64,000 bases of DNA, taken from positions 62,001-126,000 of the forward strand of contig NZ_JBHSKT010000009.1 of the NCBI RefSeq assembly GCF_042657365.1, in the 5' to 3' direction. Position numbers and translations under genes: made by a program. Shown here piece after piece: positions 57,229 to 64,000 of this stretch (positions within the stretch are counted from its first letter, which is position 1; each line of letters starts with the position of its first letter). Source of the DNA: Adhaeribacter_A terreus (GTDB lineage Bacteria; Bacteroidota; Bacteroidia; Cytophagales; Hymenobacteraceae). Below the pieces are notes generated by a model. The model made no database searches, was not told the origin of the DNA, and saw nothing but the letters and a program-made list of their open reading frames with translations.

Positions 57229-58104
57229 TTACTTTCTGCTTACCAGGAAAACGCCGATGAAGATCAGGGAAGCATATAAACCTTTTTCAAGCGTGAAAAT
57301 ATCCTGACCCATAAAAACAGCAATAAGAATAGCGAGTACCGGTTGCAAGTAAATGTAAACGCCCAGCAAACTCGGATTTGCAAAACGCAACGCCCAGGCA
57401 TTAAACAAATAGGTAAGAAACGTTACGGCCACCACCATAAAAATGATAGCCAGCCAGACCTGCCTCGGTAAATGTTGCCAGTCTGCGGCTAAAACCTGAT
57501 CGTAACCAAAAGGTACTACAATTACGGCTCCAACTAAAAAAATGCGGCTTACTACCGTAATGGCTTTGTATTTTTGCATAAGCGGCGCTACCAGCACGAG
57601 GTAAATTCCGTAAGAAACTGCATTCAGTAAGATGTAAATATCACCGATCACGCTGCTGCCACTGGCTTCTTTTCCGCTGCCAGCAATAAGCAGCATAGCG
57701 CCGGCACCAGCAACAAAAATACCCAGAGAGCTCAGCCAGCGGATCGGAGTTTTTAAAAGCAGCGCCGACATCAGCAACACTATTACCGGCGTAATAACCA
57801 TAATAAGCGAAGCATGAATAGGAGAGGTGAGGTTCAGTCCGCCGAAAAAGAAAAGCTGGTTTACTGCAATGCCCGCAATACCGCATAAAACAGAACGGAT
57901 ATTATCGGCGCGGCCGGTTATTTTTTCTTTCACCATAAACCGCGAAAGCAGGCCAAAAAATAAAGCTGCCGAAACTACTCTTATCACGATCAGGCCGAAG
58001 GGTTTTACAAATTCCGGCATTACGGTTTTGGCAATGCTGTAATTGGCAGCGTAAATTAGCGCTACGCTGAAAAGCGCCAGGTGTACTTTTATTTGCTGGT
58101 TCAT
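57229..58104 (-). CDS. EamA family (DMT) transporter
   Basis: 291 residues with ten predicted membrane helices. Two EamA repeats are seen, the first from LFSVALIYAANYSIAKTVMP to LLIAG and the second from GDIYILLNAVSYGIYLVLVA to GVFLVSRK. PSLLGVYIYLQPVLAILIAV is the typical motif of the second repeat. Drug/metabolite superfamily exporters of this type move small metabolites out of the cell; the substrate is unknown. Confidence 0.93.
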   Translation of the reverse strand: MNQQIKVHLALFSVALIYAANYSIAKTVMPEFVKPFGLIVIRVVSAALFFGLLSRFMVKEKITGRADNIRSVLCGIAGIAVNQLFFFGGLNLTSPIHASLIMVITPVIVLLMSALLLKTPIRWLSSLGIFVAGAGAMLLIAGSGKEASGSSVIGDIYILLNAVSYGIYLVLVAPLMQKYKAITVVSRIFLVGAVIVVPFGYDQVLAADWQHLPRQVWLAIIFMVVAVTFLTYLFNAWALRFANPSLLGVYIYLQPVLAILIAVFMGQDIFTLEKGLYASLIFIGVFLVSRK

Positions 58105-58198
58105 GAGCTTCGGAAGAAAGGCCGCAAAGATAGGTTTTTAATGAGAGAATGATTGAATGAGAGAATTTGAGAATGTTTAATCAGGATTTGTGGAAATG

Positions 58199-58227
58199 GT
58201 AGAGACAAGGTATTGCCCTGTCTCTAC
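58199..58227. repeat. Palindromic GTAGAGACA repeat
   Basis: GTAGAGACAAGGTATTGCCC then TGTCTCTAC, an imperfect hairpin with nine-base arms, in the gap between EamA and rarA. A related GGGACAGG hairpin is at about 16795. Confidence 0.6.
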
Positions 58228-58337
58228 GTTATTGTTTTTCATATTTCATGTTTCCGCATTCAAGCGTTCTCTAATTCAACCATTCACTCATTCATCATTA
58301 TATTTATTCCGATATTTGTATTCCTGCAAAAAGGCTT

Positions 58338-58368
58338 AAAAACGGTATAGTTTTCAGGCCACAAACTC
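58338..58368 (+). repeat. Dispersed 30-bp motif copy
   Basis: AAAAACGGTATAGTTTTCAG then GCCACAAACTC, six bases before the rarA start codon. Confidence 0.85.
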
Positions 58369-58374
58369 AAGCTT

Positions 58375-59643
58375 ATGAATCAACCTAAAATACCATTAGC
58401 CGAACGCATGCGTCCGCACAACCTCGATCAGTTTGCCGGGCAGCAGCATTTGGTGGGCGAAAATGGCGTTTTGCGTCGCTATATCCAATCGGGCATGATT
58501 CCGAGTATAATTCTATGGGGACCACCGGGCGTGGGTAAAACTACCCTGGCCAACATCATTGCTTCCCAACTTAAACTGCCTTTTACCGCGCTCAGCGCTA
58601 TAAATGCCGGCGTAAAAGATATCCGGGAAGTTATTGAAAAAGCCAAAAGCCGACCTGGAACCATTCTTTTCATCGACGAAATTCACCGTTTCAGCAAATC
58701 GCAGCAGGATGCGTTGCTGAACGCCGTGGAAAAAGGCATTGTAACCTTAATTGGCGCTACTACCGAGAATCCTTCGTTTGAAGTTATTTCCGCTTTGCTT
58801 TCGCGCAGCCAGGTATACGTGCTCAAGCATTTAACCAAAGAAGAACTGATCGCGCTGGTAGAGAATGCGCTGGCTACCGATGTATATCTGAAAAAGAAAA
58901 ACGTGGTGGTGCAGGAATACGAAGCACTGCTCAATATTTCGGGAGGCGATGCGCGTAAATTGCTCAATCTGCTGGAAATTGTGGTAGAAGGTACCAATAC
59001 GGAAGACGTAATTATTACAGATGAATGGGTGAAGCAGATCGCGCAGCAAAACGTGGTACTTTACGACAAAAGCGGCGAAATGCACTACGATATCATTTCG
59101 GCTTTTATAAAGTCCATTCGCGGCTCCGATCCCAATGCGGCCGTTTACTGGCTGGCCCGCATGATAGAAGGCGGCGAAGACGTAAAATTTATTGCCCGGC
59201 GTTTACTCATTTTAGCTTCCGAAGATATTGGCAACGCCAACCCAACCGCTATGGTCATGGCCAACGATTGTTTCCAGGCGGTTTCCGTAATTGGTTACCC
59301 CGAAAGCGATATTTTACTTTCGCAAACCACTATTTACCTCGCTTCATCGCCTAAAAGCAACGCCGCTTATATGGCAATCCGGAACGCCCAGCGCCTGGTG
59401 CGCGAACAAGGAAATTTACCGGTGCCCATGCATTTGCGCAACGCGCCATCCAAACTTATGAAAGAACAGGGTTACGGCCAGAACTACAAATATTCGCACG
59501 ATTACGACGGCAATTTTGTGGTCCAGGAATTTCTGCCCGATGCCATAAAAAATACCGTTTTATTTGACCCCGGAAATAACCCGCGCGAAAACGAAATGCG
59601 TAAAAACCTGCGCAACATGTGGGGCGAAAAGTACGGGTATTAA
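58375..59643 (+). CDS. rarA: Replication-associated recombination protein A (MgsA/RarA)
   Basis: 422 residues. Starts PKIPLAERMRPHNLDQFAGQ. Walker A is GPPGVGKTT at 49-57, Walker B is LFIDEIHR, and sensor GATTENPSFEV follows. The C-terminal tetramerisation domain has RSPDPNAAVYW-like GSDPNAAVYWLARMIEGGED and SEDIGNANP. RarA is an AAA+ ATPase that acts at stalled replication forks. A dispersed motif copy occupies the ribosome-binding region, so Shine-Dalgarno sequence is not evident. Confidence 0.96.
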   Translation: MNQPKIPLAERMRPHNLDQFAGQQHLVGENGVLRRYIQSGMIPSIILWGPPGVGKTTLANIIASQLKLPFTALSAINAGVKDIREVIEKAKSRPGTILFIDEIHRFSKSQQDALLNAVEKGIVTLIGATTENPSFEVISALLSRSQVYVLKHLTKEELIALVENALATDVYLKKKNVVVQEYEALLNISGGDARKLLNLLEIVVEGTNTEDVIITDEWVKQIAQQNVVLYDKSGEMHYDIISAFIKSIRGSDPNAAVYWLARMIEGGEDVKFIARRLLILASEDIGNANPTAMVMANDCFQAVSVIGYPESDILLSQTTIYLASSPKSNAAYMAIRNAQRLVREQGNLPVPMHLRNAPSKLMKEQGYGQNYKYSHDYDGNFVVQEFLPDAIKNTVLFDPGNNPRENEMRKNLRNMWGEKYGY

Positions 59644-59769
59644 TGGTTAAGGATTAATGAATAATGATTAATATTGTTATTCGTTAATTTTTCAGGCCGA
59701 AATGTAACGTTTAGTACTAAAAGAAACCTTGGCGTAGCCCATAAACCAAAGCAATAAAGTTTTAAAAGC

Positions 59770-59799
59770 AAAATGCTATGGTTTCGGCCGCAAAAAGTC
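59770..59799 (+). repeat. Dispersed 30-bp motif copy
   Basis: AAAATGCTATGGTTTCGGCC then GCAAAAAGTC. Confidence 0.85.
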
Positions 59800-59840
59800 A
59801 TGAACCTTGGTCTGTGGCGCACCGGCCAAAGCTGAAAACC

Positions 59841-59871
59841 AGAAACGCTATACTTTTAGCCCTGAAAAGTC
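59841..59871 (+). repeat. Dispersed 30-bp motif copy
   Basis: AGAAACGCTATACTTTTAGC then CCTGAAAAGTC, the second copy in the rarA-sppA gap. Confidence 0.85.
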
Positions 59872-59924
59872 ATTAATTTCAGGTTATTAATCATTAAAAA
59901 TTAATCATTAGTCATTAAATAAAT

Positions 59925-61688
59925 ATGTGGCAATTTTTTAAATACGTGCTTGCAACCATCGTCGGGCTGCTTTTATTCTTTTTCATCGGCTTCATTTTGC
60001 TTATTGGCATCGCTTCGGTAGCCAGTTCCGATAAAGAAGTTTCTATCGACGAAAATTCGGTGCTGGAACTGAAACTTGATAAACCGATCGCTGAACGCAA
60101 TGCAAACGATCCTTTTACTGACCTGGGAATTCCGATGATCGGGGTGCGCAACGACCTGGGTTTGCAGGAAATTAAAGATGCGATCCGCAAGGCTAAAACC
60201 GACAAAAATATCAAAGGTATTTACCTGAACGTGAGTCGGGTGCAGGCGGGCATGGCCACACTCGAAGAGATCCGGAACGAGTTACTGAACTTCAAAAAGT
60301 CGGGCAAATTCATTGTTTCTTACAACGATCTGTGCTCCGAAAAATCGTATTACCTCAATTCCGTAGCCGATAAAATTTACCTAAACCCGGCCGGAACCCT
60401 GGAATTCAACGGATTAAGCTCGGAAGTAGTGTTTTTTAAAGGTATGCTCGAAAAACTTGATGTTCAGCCGTATATCTTTAAAGTAGGCGAATTTAAAAGT
60501 GCCGTAGAGCCGTTTTTCCTCGATAAAATGAGCGAACCAAGCCGTTTGCAAACCACCGCTTTCCTGAATTCCCTCAACAAGTTCTCGATCGAAAATATTG
60601 CAAAGTCCCGCAAACTTCCGGTAGAAAAAATAAAGGCCGTTTCCGATTCAATGCTGGTGCACAACGCTGACGATGCTTTAAAATACGGTCTGGTTACCAA
60701 CCTGGGCTATTTTGATGAAGCGCTGGATTTCATGAAAAAGAAAACCGGCACAGAAGCTAAAAAAGAACTGAACCTGGTGAGCCTGAAAAAATACGAAAAA
60801 GTAAAAGGTGAAGATGAAGAATCCGGCCGCAACCGCATTGCCGTAATTTACGCTTCCGGCGACATTGTGGACGGCGACGGCGACGAAGACAACATTGGCG
60901 GCAATAAATACGCCGAAGCGATCCGGAAAGCCCGTTTAGACGATAAAGTGAAAGCTGTGGTGCTGCGCATTAATTCTGGTGGCGGCAGCGCCCTGGCCAG
61001 CGATGTAATGTGGCGCGAAGTGATGCTCACCAAAAAAGTGAAACCGATCATTGCTTCAATGGGCGATGTAGCAGCTTCCGGCGGTTATTACATGGCGATG
61101 GCCTGCGATACCATTGTGGCGCACCCAAACACCATTACCGGCAGCATCGGCGTTTTTGGGGTGTTGGCTAACTTCGAAGATTTCCTGAGAAATAAACTTG
61201 GCGTAACCGTAGACCGCGTTAAAACCGGCAAATTCTCCGATGTGCCAACCGTAACCCGCGACATGACCGATTACGAAAAACAAACCATTCAGCACGAAGT
61301 AGAACGCATTTATGCCGATTTTACCACCAAAGCAGCGCAAGGCCGGAACATGCCGGTTGCTGAGTTACAGAAAATAGCTTCCGGCCGCGTTTGGTCAGGC
61401 ACAGAAGCAAAAGAATGCGGTTTAGTTGATGTTTTTGGTGGTCTGGACGATGCCGTAAGACTTGCTGCCACCGCTGCGAAACTGAAAGAAGGCGAGTACC
61501 GTGTACGCCGTTTGCCAGCTCAGAAAGGTTTTATGGAGCAGCTCATGAGCGGGTTCCAGGATCAGGCCCGCACGTCTATGCTTGAAACTGAACTAGGCGA
61601 AAACTACCGCTATCTGCAAATGATTCAGAAACTGAAAACCCTGAACGGGATCCAGGCGCGTATGCCGTTCGAAATGCAGATTCAGTAA
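59925..61688 (+). CDS. sppA: Signal peptide peptidase SppA (67K type)
   Basis: 587 residues. One N-terminal membrane helix (about 5-30). The protein has two S49 repeats. The first contains PYIFKVGEFKSAVEPFFLD with the catalytic Lys. The second contains VLRINSGGGSALASDVMWRE and MGDVAASGGYYMAMACDTIV with the catalytic Ser, then ANPNTITGSIGVFG-like HPNTITGSIGVFG. It degrades signal peptides left in the membrane. The length matches the long E. coli-type enzyme. Confidence 0.95.
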   Translation: MWQFFKYVLATIVGLLLFFFIGFILLIGIASVASSDKEVSIDENSVLELKLDKPIAERNANDPFTDLGIPMIGVRNDLGLQEIKDAIRKAKTDKNIKGIYLNVSRVQAGMATLEEIRNELLNFKKSGKFIVSYNDLCSEKSYYLNSVADKIYLNPAGTLEFNGLSSEVVFFKGMLEKLDVQPYIFKVGEFKSAVEPFFLDKMSEPSRLQTTAFLNSLNKFSIENIAKSRKLPVEKIKAVSDSMLVHNADDALKYGLVTNLGYFDEALDFMKKKTGTEAKKELNLVSLKKYEKVKGEDEESGRNRIAVIYASGDIVDGDGDEDNIGGNKYAEAIRKARLDDKVKAVVLRINSGGGSALASDVMWREVMLTKKVKPIIASMGDVAASGGYYMAMACDTIVAHPNTITGSIGVFGVLANFEDFLRNKLGVTVDRVKTGKFSDVPTVTRDMTDYEKQTIQHEVERIYADFTTKAAQGRNMPVAELQKIASGRVWSGTEAKECGLVDVFGGLDDAVRLAATAAKLKEGEYRVRRLPAQKGFMEQLMSGFQDQARTSMLETELGENYRYLQMIQKLKTLNGIQARMPFEMQIQ

Positions 61689-61690
61689 AC

Positions 61691-61763
61691 AAAACGGTAG
61701 CCTTTTCAGCATAAAAACCCGAAACCAATTTTAAAAACGGTAGGGAAAAAGCTTCCAAAACTC
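61691..61763 (+). repeat. Two dispersed motif copies in tandem
   Basis: AAAACGGTAGCCTTTTCAGC then ATAAAAACCC (61691-61720), three bases after the sppA stop, and TAAAAACGGTAGGGAAAAAG... (61733-61763). Confidence 0.8.
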
Positions 61764-61775
61764 CTCCCAAAAATA

Positions 61776-61812
61776 AAAACCTCACAGGAAAAGAAACCTG
61801 TGAGGTTTGTTT
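61776..61812 (+). terminator. Intrinsic terminator between sppA and PNP gene
   Basis: AAACCTCACAGG / CCTGTGAGGTTT hairpin with an 8-nt loop. Confidence 0.85.
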
Positions 61813-61883
61813 GTTATAAAAGCGATAAAAAAACATTTAAATTTTGGAGCAAGGTTTTACCTTCGCATAAAAAGAGAGATACA

Positions 61884-62714
61884 ATGCAGCAATATTTTGA
61901 AACAGTAGCTTATTTGCAGGACAGAGCCGGAAATTTTGTGCCGGAATTTGGTATTATTTTAGGAACCGGACTCGGCGCTTTGGTAAACGATCTGGTTATT
62001 TACGATGCCATTCCTTACGATGAAATTCCTTATTTCCCGGTTTCTACGGTAGAAAGTCATTCCGGAAAACTGATCTTAGGCGCACTTTCGGGTCGTAATG
62101 TAATTGTAATGCAGGGCCGTTTCCATTACTACGAAGGCTACACCATGGAACAGGTAGTTTACCCGGTGCGCATCATGAAAATGCTGGGCATTCAGAAATT
62201 ATTCGTTTCTAACGCAGCCGGCGGCCTGAACCCGGAATATAATACTTCCGACCTGATGGTAATTACCGATCATATCAATCTGCAGCCCACCAACCCGCTC
62301 ATTGGCAAAAATATGGACGACCTCGGCCCGCGTTTTCCGGACATGAGCGAACCATTTGATGAAGAAATGATCAATCTGGCAAAGGTTATTGGAAAGGAAG
62401 AAGAAATTGATCTGCAGTATGGCGTGTACGTAAGCGTGCCCGGCCCGATGCTCGAAACCAAAGCCGAATACCGTTATTTAAGCCTGATCGGCGCCGATGC
62501 CGTGGGCATGAGCACCGTGCCGGAAATTATTGCGGCCCGCCACATGGGCTTGCCTTGCTTTGCCGTTTCCGTAATTACCGATATGTGCGTGCCCGGAAAA
62601 ATTAAAAAAGTAATTCTGCTCGATATTCTGGAAGCTGCTGCCAAAGCCGAGCCCCGCATGACATTGCTGATAAAATCCCTCATCGAACGCCAGCCAAAAA
62701 CAATCAGCGAATAG
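61884..62714 (+). CDS. Purine-nucleoside phosphorylase
   Basis: 276 residues from the Met of MQQYFETVAYLQDRAG. GIILGTGLGAL gives the phosphate-binding loop. STVESHSGKLILGAL and MQGRFHYYEGY are the conserved substrate segments. SNAAGGLNPEY and PGPMLETKAEYRYL follow. GADAVGMSTVPEIIAARHMG closes the purine pocket. This is the trimeric PNP (NP-II) type that splits purine nucleosides with phosphate. A frame extending back to 61800 adds residues (MRFVCYKSDKK...) encoded by leader sequence and is rejected. Confidence 0.95.
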   Translation: MQQYFETVAYLQDRAGNFVPEFGIILGTGLGALVNDLVIYDAIPYDEIPYFPVSTVESHSGKLILGALSGRNVIVMQGRFHYYEGYTMEQVVYPVRIMKMLGIQKLFVSNAAGGLNPEYNTSDLMVITDHINLQPTNPLIGKNMDDLGPRFPDMSEPFDEEMINLAKVIGKEEEIDLQYGVYVSVPGPMLETKAEYRYLSLIGADAVGMSTVPEIIAARHMGLPCFAVSVITDMCVPGKIKKVILLDILEAAAKAEPRMTLLIKSLIERQPKTISE

Positions 62715-62727
62715 GAATTTAAACATC

Positions 62728-62778
62728 GAAAAAACAGAAAGCCCGAAATAAAACTTGTTTCGGGCTTTCTGTTTTTTC
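62728..62778 (+). terminator. Intrinsic terminator of PNP gene
   Basis: Arms GAAAAAACAGAAAGCCCG and CGGGCTTTCTGTTTTTTC with a 15-nt loop. Confidence 0.9.
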
Positions 62779-62806
62779 GCAGCGTTAACACACTTTCCCT
62801 TTAAAG

Positions 62807-62867
62807 AAAGGATTTAACCACCCCTGCCCCTCCTTGAAAAGGAGGGGCAGGGGTGGTTAAATCCTTT
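62807..62867. repeat. Perfect 29-bp GC-rich inverted repeat
   Basis: Arms AAAGGATTTAACCACCCC... and ...GGGGTGGTTAAATCCTTT with a 3-nt GAA loop, an exact match over 29 bp. Probably a further member of the GC-rich hairpin class rather than a gene terminator, since it has no T tract. Confidence 0.85.
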
Positions 62868-63121
62868 GCACAATATCGCCAGCGCAGCGTCGCTTGAAAA
62901 CCAAGTCATTTGAAAAACTAAACTAAAAGAAGCTGACTACGGAGGGAAATGATACCAGTTTCTGTGAGAGCGGCCTCCAAGCTTACCGGTGGCTTTAGCC
63001 AGCCTGGAAGGGCAGGTAAGATTGCAGCCGCGAACGCAGAAACGCTGCCCGCCCGGCAGAAGAGGGCGTAAGCTAACTATAGAAGCTAAAAGTTATGAGT
63101 TAAGGATTAAAAGTTGGCTAT
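62868..63121. other. Structured intergenic sequence without gene
   Basis: No credible frame. Between 62970 and 63031 nested complementary pairs are visible (GCGGC / GCCGC, CTTACC / GGTAAG, and TGGCT / AGCCA around TT), consistent with a folded RNA or a palindromic mobile remnant. No match to tmRNA, SRP RNA or RNase P hallmarks was seen. Confidence 0.4.
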
Positions 63122-63152
63122 AAAAACGGTATCCTTTTCAAGTGAAAAACTC
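63122..63152 (+). repeat. Dispersed 30-bp motif copy
   Basis: AAAAACGGTATCCTTTTCAA then GTGAAAAACTC. Confidence 0.88.
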
Positions 63153-63209
63153 CATAGCAAACTTTACTACCAACTCGAAGAGATCTCTCCTATCGTCGAG
63201 ATGACGAAA

Positions 63210-63238
63210 AAAAACGCTATGCTTTAACACAAAAACTC
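63210..63238 (+). repeat. Dispersed motif copy at a stop codon
   Basis: AAAAACGCTATGCTTTAACA then CAAAAACTC; it abuts and overlaps the stop codon of the minus-strand DUF4249 gene by two bases. Confidence 0.88.
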
Positions 63239-64000
63239 ATTTCAAAACCACCCTCTTCCTATCAAAAGAAAGCGTTGTAAAAACCCCAATCCCGCCCTGA
63301 ACCGTAGATTTCAAAGCAATAGGCTGCGCAAACGGGTTGCCGTTCGCATCCTGCGCATCATCCATCGTATTCAGAAATTCATAATACTGCGGCTCCAGGT
63401 GGTATAACGTTACAAAAACGGTGTCGTCTGGTGAGAAGCGGTAAGAAGTGCCAAAAGCATATTTCTGACCATTATAAAGCCGGTCGTTGCTATAAAAATC
63501 GTGCGTGCGTTTCTGGTCCGAAAGACTGTCCTGGTGCACGGTGAAGCGGTAAAAATCTGCCTCGCTGCCATTATCAGTAAATTTAGCCAGTAAAGAAATG
63601 GAGCGTTCTTCGTTACTGGTCCATTCTATAGAATCTAACGGAACAACCGGAAGAAATCTGGTAAAACCGGTAACCCGCCGCCCACGCGAATCAAAAACTT
63701 CCAGAGAATACGTTTCCCCTGGATTTCCCTGCACCACGGTTTCTGAAAAATGCGTGTAAATTTTGCGCACCTCGCGGTCGTAACCTGGTTTAAATTGCAG
63801 CGTGTCGGCTTTGCCGTTGTGCGTAATAATTACGGTAGCATCGGGCACTAAAATAGGTTCCGGCCGGCCGAAATAACTGGTACTTTCCGTAATGGTGGCG
63901 CGGTAAGGTTTTCCCGGTTCCAGGTAGCATTCCACGGTTATCTGGCTTTCAAATTCCGGCAGGTTCAGGTCAATTTCCTTATCCATATCACAGCCTGAAA
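63237..64000 (-). CDS. DUF4249 family lipoprotein (N-terminus cut by window edge)
   Basis: The minus-strand frame continues past the first Met to the window end, reading SGCDMDKEIDLNLPEFES, so SGC is likely the end of a lipobox and the true start lies outside. Sequence ITVECYLEPGKPYRATITES and ILVPDATVIITHNGKADTLQ, then GETYSLEVFDSRGRRVTGFT, match the DUF4249 pattern as I know it. DUF4249 proteins are usually next to TonB-dependent receptors, which may lie beyond the window. Function is unknown. Confidence 0.85.
   Translation of the reverse strand, partial: SGCDMDKEIDLNLPEFESQITVECYLEPGKPYRATITESTSYFGRPEPILVPDATVIITHNGKADTLQFKPGYDREVRKIYTHFSETVVQGNPGETYSLEVFDSRGRRVTGFTRFLPVVPLDSIEWTSNEERSISLLAKFTDNGSEADFYRFTVHQDSLSDQKRTHDFYSNDRLYNGQKYAFGTSYRFSPDDTVFVTLYHLEPQYYEFLNTMDDAQDANGNPFAQPIALKSTVQGGIGVFTTLSFDRKRVVLK

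Noticed and set aside
62941..63075. Possible tmRNA, RNase P RNA or SRP RNA
   Set aside because: No tag reading frame, no GAGGAAAGUCC-type or ACAGAAA core, and no GGUC..GGAAG..AGCA loop was found.

Overview
The window looks like a chromosomal segment of a Bacteroidota bacterium, most likely a Cytophagales relative (family-level placement such as Hymenobacteraceae is only a guess). The evidence is the number of secreted proteins ending in type IX secretion (T9SS) sorting domains of type A (YPNPF...) and type B (gliding-motility CHU_C type), the FecI/FecR/STN/TonB-receptor locus, Bacteroidota-typical lipoproteins and DUF families, and a TTTG-N19-TANNTTTG promoter before the lipoamide dehydrogenase gene. 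I saw no rRNA, tRNA, CRISPR array, prophage or transposase gene.

Layout. 1-15.9 kb holds mixed metabolic and surface genes: GNAT, CDGSH protein, M43 metalloprotease, deoxynucleoside kinase, SdpI, Tex, a 12-blade kelch T9SS protein with its DUF4907 partner, a broken M20 peptidase, DUF4126 and a fasciclin lipoprotein. 16.1-23.6 kb is a plus-strand surface-signalling locus: ECF sigma, DUF2807 lipoprotein, FecR anti-sigma, an STN-domain repeat protein and a TonB-dependent receptor. 23.8-40.9 kb is mostly housekeeping and envelope genes: GH3 lipoprotein, YceI, YciE-like, M49-like hydrolase, cyclophilin, VWA protein, FabG, aspartyl protease-PDZ and LpdA.

41.0-56.7 kb is the most distinctive part. 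It holds six paralogous large secreted proteins that begin their mature part with an ATH..G.E/D..Y motif, a related Ig-like secreted protein, an 80-residue secreted protein, and an ECF sigma/membrane anti-sigma pair with overlapping genes. Eight copies of one promoter-like element (GGCAAC, 17 nt, YGWM) with identical spacing stand before five of the large secreted-protein genes, before the small gene, and twice before the sigma gene. The periplasmic part of the anti-sigma protein is built from the modules of the secreted proteins, including their cadherin-like repeat and a type B T9SS sorting domain. I infer a self-contained sigma regulon in which the anti-sigma factor imitates the exported cargo and could report T9SS export status. 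57.2-64 kb returns to ordinary genes: EamA transporter, RarA, SppA, purine nucleoside phosphorylase and a DUF4249 lipoprotein.

A second theme is repeats. An approximately 30-bp motif (AAAACGSTAKS, a T-tract near position 13, then AAAAASTC) occurs about 45-50 times on both strands. It sits between genes, directly after the stop codons of the paralogue array, and also inside coding sequences. GC-rich CCCCCTTTGGAGG-type hairpins, a 302-bp element with long terminal inverted repeats (36714-37015), and a decayed four-helix-bundle gene flanked by inverted repeats are also present.
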